Origin: Rhodospirillales bacterium
GTDB lineage: Bacteria > Pseudomonadota > Alphaproteobacteria > Reyranellales > Reyranellaceae
NCBI GenBank assembly: GCA_947466085.1
Contig: CANIEC010000024.1
Location: forward strand, 1 to 38,965
DNA length: 38,965 nucleotides
Direction of reading: 5' to 3'
Made by a program: the position numbers and the translations under genes
Shown here: positions 1 through 9,431 of the stretch, one piece after another
Numbering within the stretch: position 1 is the first letter of the stretch
Layout of the letters: each line of letters opens with the position of its first letter
The notes under the pieces: model-generated
What the model saw: the letters and a program-made list of their open reading frames with translations, nothing else
The model's database searches: none
Told to the model about the DNA's origin: nothing

Positions 1-627
1 CCAGGTGAGGGGCACCATCGGATGGTCGAGCGCCGCCGCCGCCGTCCCTTTGCGGCGCACGCGGCCATCGGAGGAGAGGGAGGCTTCCTGGCCCGCGATG
101 TCGCGGTTTCGCCAGTCCGCGATGGCGGGACCGTGGACGACCGTGCCGGAGCCGGCGCCGTCGGCCAGGATGGCGGGCAGCGGCGGAAAGGCCGCGTCGT
201 GGATGAAGCGGCACTCCGCCAGTTCCAGTCCGGGATGAAGCGAGGCCACGGCATCGGTCACTTCCTCGACCGTGTAGGGCTTGTCGCGCGGCGGCAGATC
301 GCGGCCGAGCTTCGCCTGGTACTCGACCTCGGGAATCGGGCTGGCGAGCTTGGAGTGGACGGCGCTGTACGGCGTCTCCGTCACGAAATGGACGCGGCCG
401 TAGATCGGCGAGTCGGTCCGCAGCGCCTGCTGCATCTCCTCCTTCATCGCCGCGATCTTCCAGCCCAGCACCGGCCAGCCCAGCTCCTCCGCGACCATCC
501 CGGCAATGCGGTAGGCCGTCGCCTTGTCCGGCGGCACGAGATGCGGGGCGAGGCCGCTCTGGCTGCGCTGCTCGCGGCGAAGGGAGGCGAGGAGGCGGGC
601 GAGTTCCCGTTGCGCTGTCATGTCCAT
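1..627 (-). CDS. 2-oxopent-4-enoate hydratase / fumarylacetoacetate hydrolase family protein (3' end outside window)
   Basis: The minus strand is open from an ATG at 627 to the window edge (209 codons, no stop). The start is MDMTAQRELARLL, followed by GWPVLGWKIAA, the hallmark of MhpD-type 2-keto-4-pentenoate hydratases and 4-oxalocrotonate decarboxylases, and later a PEVEYQAKLG stretch and a GAGSGTVVHGP stretch. This family hydrates 2-oxo-4-enoates in aromatic meta-cleavage pathways, using a divalent metal. An AAGGA ribosome site lies 6 bases upstream of 627; the in-frame ATG at 621 is an alternative start. The gene diverges from the PEP-mutase-like gene at 661 with only 33 bases between them, so the two probably share a control region. 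The C-terminal part is cut off by the window, and the exact substrate cannot be told. Confidence 0.85.
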   Translation of the reverse strand, partial: MDMTAQRELARLLASLRREQRSQSGLAPHLVPPDKATAYRIAGMVAEELGWPVLGWKIAAMKEEMQQALRTDSPIYGRVHFVTETPYSAVHSKLASPIPEVEYQAKLGRDLPPRDKPYTVEEVTDAVASLHPGLELAECRFIHDAAFPPLPAILADGAGSGTVVHGPAIADWRNRDIAGQEASLSSDGRVRRKGTAAAALDHPMVPLTW

Positions 628-660
628 CGGTGTTCCTTAGCAGAAAGCGGAGGAAGCGGG

Positions 661-1479
661 ATGCGCAGCCAGGCTGAAAAGGGACGGGTGTTTCGCGAGT
701 TGCACGAGCGGCCCGGCCTCATTCTGTTGCCGAATCCCTGGGATGCCGGGACGGCGAGGCTGCTGCAGTCGCTCGGCTTCGAGGCGCTGGCCACGACCAG
801 CCTCGGCATGTCGAATGCGCTGGGCCGCGTCGACGGCGACAATGCGGTGAGCCGCGACGAGCTCCTGGAGAACTGCCGCGTGATCGCGGGCGCCACCGAC
901 CTGCCGGTGAATGCCGATCTCGAGAACGGCTATGCAGACGATCCCAAGGAGGCCGCGACGATCCTGCGCGACGCGGCCGCGGTTGGCATCGTCGGCGGCT
1001 CGATCGAGGATTGGAGCGGCGAGCGGATCTACGACTTCAACCATGCGGTCGAGCGTGTGGCGGCCGGCGCCGAGATGGCGCGGTCGCTGGACGTGCCCTT
1101 CACCTTCACCGCCCGGGCCGAGAACCTGATCCGCGGCGTGAAGGACCTCGACGACACGATCCGGCGCCTGCAGGCTTTCGAGAAAGCCGGCGCCGACGTG
1201 CTCTACGCGCCGGGCCTCCACGACCTTTCGACGATGCGCACCGTGGCGTCGGAGGTAGCCAAGCCGCTGAACGTCGTCATGAGCGCCGGCGATCCGGACC
1301 TGACGGCGGAGCAGATCGCCGCGACCGGCGTGAAGCGCATCAGCGTCGGCGGCGCGCTCTCGCGTCTGGCTCTGGCGGCTTTCATGAAGGGGGCGAACGA
1401 AATGAAAGCGGGCAGCTTCCGGTGGATGCGCGACACCATGCCGACGAGCGACTTGAAGAAGGTCTTTTCCCAGAGATGA
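661..1479 (+). CDS. Isocitrate lyase / PEP mutase superfamily protein
   Basis: 272 residues, starting at the ATG preceded by GGAGGAAGCGGG. The reading frame is open far upstream, but that part is antisense to the hydratase gene. The N-terminal motif NPWDAGTARLLQSLGF, then ATTSLGMSNALG, the metal-site region VNADLENGYADDP and GGSIEDW are typical of the short PEPM/ICL TIM barrels (2-methylisocitrate lyase, phosphonopyruvate hydrolase and oxaloacetate decarboxylase relatives). The KKCGH cysteine motif of true isocitrate and methylisocitrate lyases is absent, so a classical lyase role is unlikely. It probably cleaves or hydrolyses a C-C or C-P bond of a small 2-oxo acid. A phosphonate-type importer follows 320 bases downstream, which makes a phosphonopyruvate-like substrate conceivable but unproven. 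Confidence 0.85.
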   Translation: MRSQAEKGRVFRELHERPGLILLPNPWDAGTARLLQSLGFEALATTSLGMSNALGRVDGDNAVSRDELLENCRVIAGATDLPVNADLENGYADDPKEAATILRDAAAVGIVGGSIEDWSGERIYDFNHAVERVAAGAEMARSLDVPFTFTARAENLIRGVKDLDDTIRRLQAFEKAGADVLYAPGLHDLSTMRTVASEVAKPLNVVMSAGDPDLTAEQIAATGVKRISVGGALSRLALAAFMKGANEMKAGSFRWMRDTMPTSDLKKVFSQR

Positions 1480-1801
1480 AGCGCAAGGCGAAGCCTGGCC
1501 CCGCTGTGGCGCGGAGCTTGCTAGGCTGACGTTCCTGACCCCGCAGACCATCACGCGATCCTGAGCAGGGCGTGGCACTGTTGAAGCGCTGCCGGCCCCG
1601 GGGCATGGAGATCGAGGGGCAGCTTCCGGGACTGCTGGGACGGGACGAGGAGCGGGCGGTTCGGCAGTGACTCGCGGCAGCTGGCGAGAAATTGACTGAA
1701 GAACGCTGAGTGCACCTCTTTGCCAATATTGTAACATAAGGGTCATGAATGGCCTGTAGCTGCAGGCGTTCGAGGGCTGACAAGACAGGGGGATTCATAA
1801 A
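1480..1801. other. Intergenic region upstream of the importer operon
   Basis: A 322-base gap with no convincing coding content. The last 130 bases become more AT-rich (around TTGCCAATATTGTAACATAA at 1717-1736), as expected for a promoter of the operon beginning at 1802, but no hexamer pair with good spacing stands out. A purine-rich AGGGGGA at about 1786-1792 serves as ribosome site for the downstream gene. Confidence 0.4.
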
Positions 1802-2848
1802 ATGATCGATCGGACCATTTTCCGTCGCGCGACATTGGCGGGCGCCGCGGCACTCGCCATGTTTGGCTTGGCATCGCCGGCCTTCGCGCAGAAGACCAAA
1901 CTCACCGTCTACACCGCGCTGGAGAACGACCAGCTCGATCCGTTCAAGAAGGCCTTCGAGGCCGACAATCCCACGATCGAGATCGCCTGGGTGCGCGATT
2001 CGACCGGTGTCGTTGCGGCCAAGCTGATGGCCGAAAAGGACAATCCCCGCGCCGACATCATCTGGGGCCTCGCGGCCTCCAACGTCGGCCTGATGGCCTC
2101 GATGGGCATGCTCGAGCCCTATACGCCGGCCGGTTCGACCGCGCTCAACCCGATGTTCCTGAGCGGCAAGTCGCCCCAGACCTGGGTCGGCATGGACGCC
2201 TATCTCTCGCTGGTCTGCTTCAACACGGCGGAAGGCAAGAAGGGCAACAAGCCGGTTCCGACCAGCTGGGCCGACCTGATCAAGCCGGAATACAAGGACT
2301 CGATCGTGATGCCGAACCCGGCCTCGTCGGGCACCGGCTATCTCACCGTCGCCGCCTGGCTGCAGATCATGGGTGAGGAAGCGGGCTGGAAGTACATGGA
2401 CGCGCTCCACCAGAACATCGCGCAGTACATCCACTCGGGCTCGGCGCCTTGCGTGCAGGCGGCCAAGGGCGAGCGCCTGATCGGCATCGGCCTCGACACC
2501 CGTGGCGCCTCGGAGAAGACCAAGGGCGCGCCGCTCGAGCTGGTGGTCCCCAAGGAAGGCCTGGGCTGGGAGCTGGAAGTCACCGCGATCGTCAAGGGCA
2601 CGAAGAATCTCGACGCCGCCAAGAAGCTCGCCGACTGGGCGGCTTCCAAGAAGGCCAACGAGCTCTACGCCAAGACCTATCCCATCGTCGCCTATCCGGG
2701 CGTCGCCAACACGCCGCCGAACTACCCGCCGAACCTCGAGAAGGTGATGGTGAAGAACGACGTCGAGTGGATGGCCAAGAACCGCGACCGCATCCTGGCG
2801 GAGTGGACGAAGCGCTACGACGGCAAGTCCGCACCGAAGGCCAAGTGA
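1802..2848 (+). CDS. ABC transporter substrate-binding protein, 2-aminoethylphosphonate (PhnS-like) family
   Basis: 348 residues. An N-terminal Sec-type signal peptide (a double Arg, then the hydrophobic LAGAAALAMFGLASPAFA) ends at an AxA-Q cleavage site near residue 29. The mature part starts KLTVYTALENDQLDPFKKAFE, the typical beginning of the Fe3+/polyamine/phosphonate type of periplasmic binding protein, and contains ADIIWGLAASNVGLM and MPNPASSGTGYLTVAAWLQ, which match the family annotated as 2-aminoethylphosphonate binding. It would capture the solute in the periplasm and deliver it to the permease at 4027, powered by the ATPase at 2949. A ferric-ion or other small-anion ligand is the alternative. 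First gene of a long plus-strand operon. Confidence 0.88.
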   Translation: MIDRTIFRRATLAGAAALAMFGLASPAFAQKTKLTVYTALENDQLDPFKKAFEADNPTIEIAWVRDSTGVVAAKLMAEKDNPRADIIWGLAASNVGLMASMGMLEPYTPAGSTALNPMFLSGKSPQTWVGMDAYLSLVCFNTAEGKKGNKPVPTSWADLIKPEYKDSIVMPNPASSGTGYLTVAAWLQIMGEEAGWKYMDALHQNIAQYIHSGSAPCVQAAKGERLIGIGLDTRGASEKTKGAPLELVVPKEGLGWELEVTAIVKGTKNLDAAKKLADWAASKKANELYAKTYPIVAYPGVANTPPNYPPNLEKVMVKNDVEWMAKNRDRILAEWTKRYDGKSAPKAK

Positions 2849-2872
2849 CGCGCCAGGTTGCGTTCAGGGCGC

Positions 2873-2938
2873 GTCATCCCGAGCTGCGCGAGGGATCTTT
2901 CGTGAGCCGCAAGGATCCTTCGCTTCGCTCAGGATGAC
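2873..2938. repeat. Intergenic palindromic repeat (GTCATCC...GGATGAC type)
   Basis: A 66-base element with inverted ends GTCATCCCGAGC / GCTCAGGATGAC and two internal GGATC-containing arms, able to form a long imperfect hairpin. Such elements are scattered between genes in many alphaproteobacteria. It lies between the binding-protein gene and the ATPase gene of one operon, so in the transcript it could act as an mRNA-stabilising or uncoupling hairpin that keeps the upstream binding-protein message more abundant. Its right end overlaps an ATG at 2934 that I do not consider the real start of the next gene. Confidence 0.7.
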
Positions 2939-2948
2939 AGTAGCTGCC

Positions 2949-4016
<1,068 letters not shown>

Positions 4017-4026
4017 TGGTTCGTTC

Positions 4027-5715
4027 GTGAGCCTCGCCGTCCCTAGCCTGAAGGTCGGCCTGTCGCGCGACGACCTGATGATGCGGGCGGGCGTGCTCGT
4101 GCTGGCGGGCGTGTTGCTGGTCATGGTGGGCCTGCCGCTGTGGGCATTGCTCGCCAAGGGCTTCGAGGATCGAGACGGCAAGTTCATCGGCCTGGCCAAC
4201 TACATTTCGTACTTCTCGACTCCGGCACTCTTCCAGTCGGCGCTGAACAGCCTGCAGGTCGCGTCGATCACCACCGTGATCGTCGTGCCGCTGGCCTTCC
4301 TCTATGCCTATGCGTTGACGCGCACGGTGCTGCCGATGCGCTGGCTGTTCCAGGGCATCTCGCTGATCCCGATTTTTGCGCCGTCGCTGCTGCCGGGCCT
4401 GGCGCTGATCTACCTGTTCGGCACGCAGGGCTTCCTCAAGGTGCTGCTGGGGGGCGGCTCGATCTACGGCATCGACGGCATCGTGATCGCGCAGGTCTTC
4501 TACTGCTTCCCGCATGCCACGCTGATCCTGACGACCGCGCTCGCCACCGCCGACGCGCGCCTCTATGAAGCGGCGGACGTTCTGGGCACCTCCAAGCGCC
4601 GCGTGTTCTTCACGGTCACCTTGCCGGGTGCCAAGTACGGGCTGATCAGCGCCGCGCTCGTCGTGTTCACGCTGGTGATGACCGACTTCGGCATCGCCAA
4701 GGTGATCGGCGGCAACTTCAATGTCCTTGCCACCGACGTCTACAAGAAGGTGATCGGCCAGCAGGATTTCTCCATGGGCGCCGTCGTCGGCATGGTGCTG
4801 CTGGCCCCGGCGGCGCTGGCCTTCCTGGTCGACCGGCTGGTGCAGCGCAAGCAGGTGGCGCTGCTGACCGCGCGGGCCGTGCCGCTGGTGCCGCGGCCGA
4901 AGTTCGCGCGGGACCTCTTCTTCACCCTGTTCTGTCTGCTGGTGTCGGCCGCCATCCTCGCCATCCTCGGCATGGCGATCTGGGGCTCGCTGATCAAGTA
5001 CTGGCCGTACAACCTCAGCCTCACCCTCGACAACTACGACTTCGCCAAGTTCGATTCCAACGGCTGGGATTCCTACTGGAACTCGGTGCGGATGGCGCTG
5101 GGGGCGGCGGTCTTCGGCACCGTGCTGATGTTCACCGGCGCCTGGCTGAACGAGAAGACGCGCGGCTTCGGCGCGATGCGCGGCGTGGTGCAGTTGCTTG
5201 CCTTCCTGCCGATGGCGGTGCCGGGCCTCGTACTGGGACTGGGCTACATCTTCTTCTTCAACGCACCCAACAACCCGCTCAACTTTCTCTACGCCACCAT
5301 GGGCATCCTGGTGCTCAACACGGTGGCGCACTTCTACACGGTGGGCCATCTCACGGCGACGACGGCGCTGAAGCAGATCGACCCGGAGTTCGAGGCGGTG
5401 TCGGCCTCGCTCAAGGTGCCGGTCTGGAAGACGTTCGCGCGCGTGACGGCGCCGATCTGTCTGCCGGCGATCCTCGACATCGCGATCTACCTGTTCGTGA
5501 ATGCCATGACGACCGTGTCGTCGGTCATCTTCCTCTACGCACCGGACACCAAGCTCGCCTCGGTGGCGGCGGTGAATATCGAGGAGGCGGGCACGACCGC
5601 CGCCGCCGCAGCGCTCTGCGTCGTGATCGTGCTGACCTCGGCCGCGGTCAAGGCCGCCCACCTCGTCGCCGACCGCTTCCTGTTCGCCCGACTGCAGGTG
5701 TGGCGGCGACGCTGA
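4027..5715 (+). CDS. ABC transporter permease, fused double-domain, 2-aminoethylphosphonate (PhnU-like) family
   Basis: 562 residues from GTG 4027, ten bases after the ATPase stop. It has about twelve hydrophobic segments and two BPD-type inner-membrane domains in tandem. The coupling EAA loops are YEAADVLGTSKRRVFFTVTL near residue 180 and FEAVSASLKVPVWKTFARVT near residue 460. This double permease layout is standard for the AEP/ferric-ion family and means that one polypeptide supplies both membrane halves. The next reading frame begins about 20 bases after its stop, so transcription continues into the PrpF-like gene. No frameshift is seen. Confidence 0.92.
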   Translation: MSLAVPSLKVGLSRDDLMMRAGVLVLAGVLLVMVGLPLWALLAKGFEDRDGKFIGLANYISYFSTPALFQSALNSLQVASITTVIVVPLAFLYAYALTRTVLPMRWLFQGISLIPIFAPSLLPGLALIYLFGTQGFLKVLLGGGSIYGIDGIVIAQVFYCFPHATLILTTALATADARLYEAADVLGTSKRRVFFTVTLPGAKYGLISAALVVFTLVMTDFGIAKVIGGNFNVLATDVYKKVIGQQDFSMGAVVGMVLLAPAALAFLVDRLVQRKQVALLTARAVPLVPRPKFARDLFFTLFCLLVSAAILAILGMAIWGSLIKYWPYNLSLTLDNYDFAKFDSNGWDSYWNSVRMALGAAVFGTVLMFTGAWLNEKTRGFGAMRGVVQLLAFLPMAVPGLVLGLGYIFFFNAPNNPLNFLYATMGILVLNTVAHFYTVGHLTATTALKQIDPEFEAVSASLKVPVWKTFARVTAPICLPAILDIAIYLFVNAMTTVSSVIFLYAPDTKLASVAAVNIEEAGTTAAAAALCVVIVLTSAAVKAAHLVADRFLFARLQVWRRR

Positions 5716-5735
5716 TTTCGCGCGAACATCGCGCC

Positions 5736-6908
5736 ATGAAGCAGCTCCGTATTCCCGCCGTCTACATGCGCGGCGGCACCAGCAAGGGCGTGTTCTTTCA
5801 GGCCCGCGACCTGCCGTCCGATCCCGCGGCGCGCGACCGGCTGCTGCTGCGGGTGATCGGCAGCCCGGACCGCTACGGCAAGCATACCGACGGCATGGGC
5901 GGGGCGACCTCGAGCACCAGCAAGGTCGTGATCCTGTCCAAGTCGGAGCGCGAGGGCTGCGACGTCGACTATCGGTTCGGCCAGGTCGCGATCGACGCGC
6001 CGGTCATCGACTGGTCGGGCAATTGCGGCAACCTCAGCGCCGCCGTCGGGGCCTGTGCGCTGGGCATGGGCCTGGTCGAGGGGCCGGCCGACGGCATCGC
6101 AACGGTGCGGATCTGGCAGGCCAATATCGAGAAGGTGATCGTGAACCACGTCCCCATGCAGGGTGGCGAGGTCCAGGAGCTGGGCGACTTTGAGCTCGAC
6201 GGCGTGGCTTTTCCGGCCGCCGAGGTGAAGGTCGAGTTCCTCGATCCTGCCGCCGACGAGGAGGGCGGCGACGGGTCGGGTGGCGGCGCCATGTTCCCCA
6301 CGGGCAACCGCATCGACGTGCTGGACGTGCCGGGTGTCGGCAGGATCGAGGCGACGCTGATCAATGCCGGCAACCCGACGATCTTTGTCGATGCAGCGAG
6401 CCTCGGCCTCGAGGGCACGGAACTGCAGGGCGACGTCAACGGGGACAAGGACTTGCTGAAGCGGGCCGAAGCGGTGCGCGCGCTGGGCGCCGTCGCGATG
6501 GGCCTCGTCGCCACGCCACAGGAGGCGACGGAAAAGCGCCCGCACACGCCCAAGCTCGCCTTCGTGGCCAAGCCCGCCGCCTACACCGCCTCCGACGGCA
6601 AGCAGATCGAGGCAAACGCCATCGACCTGCTCGCCCGCATCTTCTCGATGGGCGTCCTGCACCACGCGATGACCGGCACCGGTGCGGTCGCCATCGCTGC
6701 CGCCGCCGCGATCCCAGGCACGGTCGTGAGCCGCGTCGCGCCCGCCGGCGCCGACGGCCGCGTCCGCTTCGGCCATCCCTCGGGCAGCCTCAATGTCGGC
6801 GCCGAAGCCCGCGAGGAGGGCGGTCAGTGGACCGTGAGCAAAGTCATGATGAGCCGCTCCGCCCGTCGGTTGATGGAAGGCTGGGTGCGGGTGCCGGGTG
6901 AAAGATGA
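5736..6908 (+). CDS. PrpF-fold isomerase (4-oxalomesaconate tautomerase / methylaconitate isomerase family)
   Basis: 390 residues starting MKQLRIPAVYMRGGTSKGVFF, the invariant beginning of PrpF proteins. Further signatures are GGATSSTSKVVIL, the catalytic Cys97 in GNCGNLSAAVG, and near the C-terminus MTGTGAVAIAAAA and GHPSGSL. Family members move a double bond in tricarboxylic or unsaturated acids by cysteine- or lysine-assisted proton transfer (2-methylaconitate cis-trans isomerase, 4-oxalomesaconate tautomerase). No methylcitrate-cycle genes accompany it, so it is probably not the propionate enzyme and may isomerise an unsaturated acid made from the imported solute. It overlaps the next gene by 4 bases (ATGA), which implies coupled translation. 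Confidence 0.88.
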   Translation: MKQLRIPAVYMRGGTSKGVFFQARDLPSDPAARDRLLLRVIGSPDRYGKHTDGMGGATSSTSKVVILSKSEREGCDVDYRFGQVAIDAPVIDWSGNCGNLSAAVGACALGMGLVEGPADGIATVRIWQANIEKVIVNHVPMQGGEVQELGDFELDGVAFPAAEVKVEFLDPAADEEGGDGSGGGAMFPTGNRIDVLDVPGVGRIEATLINAGNPTIFVDAASLGLEGTELQGDVNGDKDLLKRAEAVRALGAVAMGLVATPQEATEKRPHTPKLAFVAKPAAYTASDGKQIEANAIDLLARIFSMGVLHHAMTGTGAVAIAAAAAIPGTVVSRVAPAGADGRVRFGHPSGSLNVGAEAREEGGQWTVSKVMMSRSARRLMEGWVRVPGER

Positions 6909-8047
6909 AGTCTGATGTCGTGGTGATCGGGGGCGGGGCGATGGGATCGTCGGTCGCGTACCATCTGAAGTCCGATCCCTCCTTCGCGGGGACGGTGAGC
7001 GTGGTCGAGCGCGATCCCGGCTACACGCGCGCTTCGTCGGCCCTGTCGGCGAGCTCGATCCGGCAGCAGTTCTCGACGCCGCTCAACATCCACCTGTCGC
7101 GCTTCGGGATCGGCTTCCTGCTGCGCGCGCACGAGCTGCTGGGCGTCGATCTGGGCCTCAGGGAGCCGGGCTATCTGTTCCTCGCGAGCCCGTCCGGGGA
7201 GGCCGTGTTGCGGGCGAATCATGCCGTCCAGAAGGGCGAGGGATGCGCGGTCGAACTGCTCGATCCGGCGGCCTTGAAGGCCAGCTTCCCCTGGATATCG
7301 GAGGAGGGGCTGGCGCTCGCCTCACACGGCACGGCCAACGAAGGCTGGTTCGACGGGCCGTCGCTGATGCAGGGCTTCCGGCGCACCGCGCGCGATCTCG
7401 GCGCGACTTACATCGCCGACGAGGTCGTCTCGTTCGATGCAGGCGGCGTCGATCTGAAGGAAGGTGGGCGGCTCGACGCGCGTACCGTCGTGTTGGCGGC
7501 GGGACCCTGGTCCGGCGAGGTGGCGGGACGGTCGGGCATCGCACTGCCCGTGGAGCCGCGGCGGCGCTCGGTGTTCGTCTTCGACGTGCGCGAGGCGCCG
7601 GGCCTGACGCCGCTCACCATCGACCCGTCGGGCACCTGGTTCCGGCCGGAGGGCCGCTTCTACATCGCCGGCACTACGCCGGCCGAGGGCAACGATTTGC
7701 CTGGCGCGCCGCTCGAGGTGCAGCACGCGGAGTGGGACGACATCGTCTGGCCAACCCTGGCCGCTCGCGTGCCGGCCTTCGAGGCGGCCAAGGTCGTGAA
7801 CTCGTGGGCGGGCTACTACGAGTACAACACGTTCGACCAGAACGGCATCGTCGGACGCCATCCCGAGATCGAGAACCTGATCTTCGCGACCGGCTTCTCC
7901 GGCCACGGCATCCAGCAGTCGCCGGCCGTGGGCCGCGCCGTCGCCGAGCTGATCGTGCACGGGAGCTATCGCACCCTCGACCTCAGTCCTTTTGGTTATG
8001 ACCGCCTCTCCGCCGGCCGGCCTATCCGGGAACTGAACGTCGTGTGA
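6905..8047 (+). CDS. FAD-dependent oxidoreductase of the DAO (D-amino acid / sarcosine oxidase) family
   Basis: 380 residues. The N-terminus VVVIGGGAMGSSVAYHL is a GxGxxG dinucleotide-binding motif; an acidic strand end follows in VSVVERD, then SSALSASSIRQQFSTP, as in sarcosine and glycine oxidase relatives. The C-terminal FAD-contact region is FATGFSGHGIQQSPAVGRAVAELI. Family members oxidise secondary or primary amines of amino acids to imines, releasing an oxo acid. It starts inside the stop of the PrpF-like gene, and its own stop overlaps a GTG of the aminotransferase frame. With the aminotransferase and ureohydrolase that follow, it points to breakdown of an N-rich solute. The electron acceptor (oxygen or quinone) cannot be told. 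Confidence 0.88.
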   Translation: MKSDVVVIGGGAMGSSVAYHLKSDPSFAGTVSVVERDPGYTRASSALSASSIRQQFSTPLNIHLSRFGIGFLLRAHELLGVDLGLREPGYLFLASPSGEAVLRANHAVQKGEGCAVELLDPAALKASFPWISEEGLALASHGTANEGWFDGPSLMQGFRRTARDLGATYIADEVVSFDAGGVDLKEGGRLDARTVVLAAGPWSGEVAGRSGIALPVEPRRRSVFVFDVREAPGLTPLTIDPSGTWFRPEGRFYIAGTTPAEGNDLPGAPLEVQHAEWDDIVWPTLAARVPAFEAAKVVNSWAGYYEYNTFDQNGIVGRHPEIENLIFATGFSGHGIQQSPAVGRAVAELIVHGSYRTLDLSPFGYDRLSAGRPIRELNVV

Positions 8048-8076
8048 TACTCGGGGCCTCACGCGAGGAGAGTGAC

Positions 8077-9414
8077 GTGCCCGATCAAGCGCTGGTGAAT
8101 TCGGATCTGCAATCGGCCCTGACGGAGGCCAGGCAGGCCTATGTCGACCGCAATCCCAAGAGCTTTGCCCGCCATCAGGATGCCTGCGTGGCGATGCCCG
8201 GCGGCAATACCCGCACCACCCTGCACAATTCGCCCTTCCCGCTGACGGTGGTTCGCGGCGAGGGCTGCCGCCTGTGGGATGCCGACGGCCACGAGTACAT
8301 CGACGTGCTGGGCGAATATACCGCCGGCATCTACGGCCATTCCCACCCGGTGATCCGCGCCGCCATCGACCGCGCGCTGAACCACGGCTGGAACTATGGC
8401 GGCCGCAACGAGAACGAGGGCAAGCTCGCCCAGTTGATCGCCGACCGCATGCCGTCGATCGACCTGGTGCGCTTCACCAACTCCGGCACCGAGGGCAACG
8501 TGATGGCGCTGGCCGGCGCCCGCGTCTTCGCCCAGCGCAAGGGCCGGACCAGGGCCACCAAGGTCATGGTGTTCCACGGCGGCTATCATGGCGGCGTGCT
8601 CTACTTCGTCAGCGGCGGCAGCCCGGTGAACATGCCCTACGAATATGTCGTGGCGCCCTACAACGACATCGAAGGCACCAAGGCGCTGCTGGCCAAGCAC
8701 GGCGAGGAACTGTTCGCCGTCCTGCTGGAGCCGATGCAGGGCAGCCACGGCTGCCTGCCGGGCGACGTCGACTTCCTGAAGGCGGTGCGCGAGGAGACGC
8801 GCGCGCGTGGAATCACCATGATTTTCGACGAGGTCATGACCTCGCGCCTCTCACCGGGCGGCCTGCAGGCCAAGCATGGCGTCATTCCCGACATGACGAC
8901 GCTCGGCAAGTATATCGGCGGCGGCATGTCGTTCGGCGCCTTCGGCGGCAAGCGCGAGATCATGGAGCTGTTCGACCCGACCAAGCCCGACGCGCTGCCG
9001 CACGCCGGCACGTTCAACAACAATGCGCTGACCATGGCGGCCGGCGTCGCGGGCTATGGCGAGGTCTACACGGCCGAGGCGGCCAAGGAGCTGAACGATC
9101 GCGGCGACAGGATCCGCGAGCGGCTGAACGCCATCTGCCGGAAGGCGGGCGTCGCCTTCCAGTTCTCCGGCATCGGCTCGATGATGACGGCCCACGCCAC
9201 GGCGCGGCCCATCAAGACGGCGGCGGACATCGCCTCGTCGAACCAGGACGCCAAGGAACTGTTCTTCTTCGACATGAGCGCCGCCGGCATCTGGATCGCC
9301 CGCCGTGGTTTCGTGGCGCTGAACATCATGATTGGCGAGCCCGAGGGCGACCGTTTCGTGGCGGCGGTCGAAGAATTCGTTTCGGCACGAAAGGCCCTTT
9401 TGCAGGCGTCGTAA
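8077..9414 (+). CDS. Class-III aminotransferase, glutamate-1-semialdehyde aminomutase-like
   Basis: 445 residues from GTG 8077, chosen because GAGGAGAG sits just upstream; an in-frame GTG at 8044 overlapping the previous stop is the alternative. Motifs are PGGNTRTTLHNSPFPL, WDADGHEYIDVLGEYTAGIYGH, TNSGTEGNVMALAGAR (phosphate binding), FHGGYHGG, IFDEVMTSR and the PLP-binding Lys278 in TTLGKYIGGGMSFGAFGG. This is the HemL-like branch, but the gene sits in a catabolic operon and the N-terminal extension differs from HemL, so an omega-amino acid or amine transaminase role is more likely than tetrapyrrole synthesis. It is followed at 18 bases by the ureohydrolase gene. Confidence 0.9.
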   Translation: MPDQALVNSDLQSALTEARQAYVDRNPKSFARHQDACVAMPGGNTRTTLHNSPFPLTVVRGEGCRLWDADGHEYIDVLGEYTAGIYGHSHPVIRAAIDRALNHGWNYGGRNENEGKLAQLIADRMPSIDLVRFTNSGTEGNVMALAGARVFAQRKGRTRATKVMVFHGGYHGGVLYFVSGGSPVNMPYEYVVAPYNDIEGTKALLAKHGEELFAVLLEPMQGSHGCLPGDVDFLKAVREETRARGITMIFDEVMTSRLSPGGLQAKHGVIPDMTTLGKYIGGGMSFGAFGGKREIMELFDPTKPDALPHAGTFNNNALTMAAGVAGYGEVYTAEAAKELNDRGDRIRERLNAICRKAGVAFQFSGIGSMMTAHATARPIKTAADIASSNQDAKELFFFDMSAAGIWIARRGFVALNIMIGEPEGDRFVAAVEEFVSARKALLQAS

Positions 9415-9431
9415 CCGCTTACAGTGGGGGA

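Noticed and set aside
22..660. Upstream extension of the PEP-mutase-like frame
   Set aside because: It is antisense to the hydratase-like gene, whose minus-strand frame has family motifs; the ATG at 661 has a strong ribosome site.
5736..6908. prpF of the methylcitrate cycle
   Set aside because: No prpB, prpC, prpD or acnD-type genes nearby; context is amine and guanidino metabolism.
8274..9431. N-terminal extension that would fuse upstream sequence to the agmatinase-like protein
   Set aside because: It is a +1-frame shadow of the aminotransferase; the agmatinase starts at ATG 9432, right after the aminotransferase stop.
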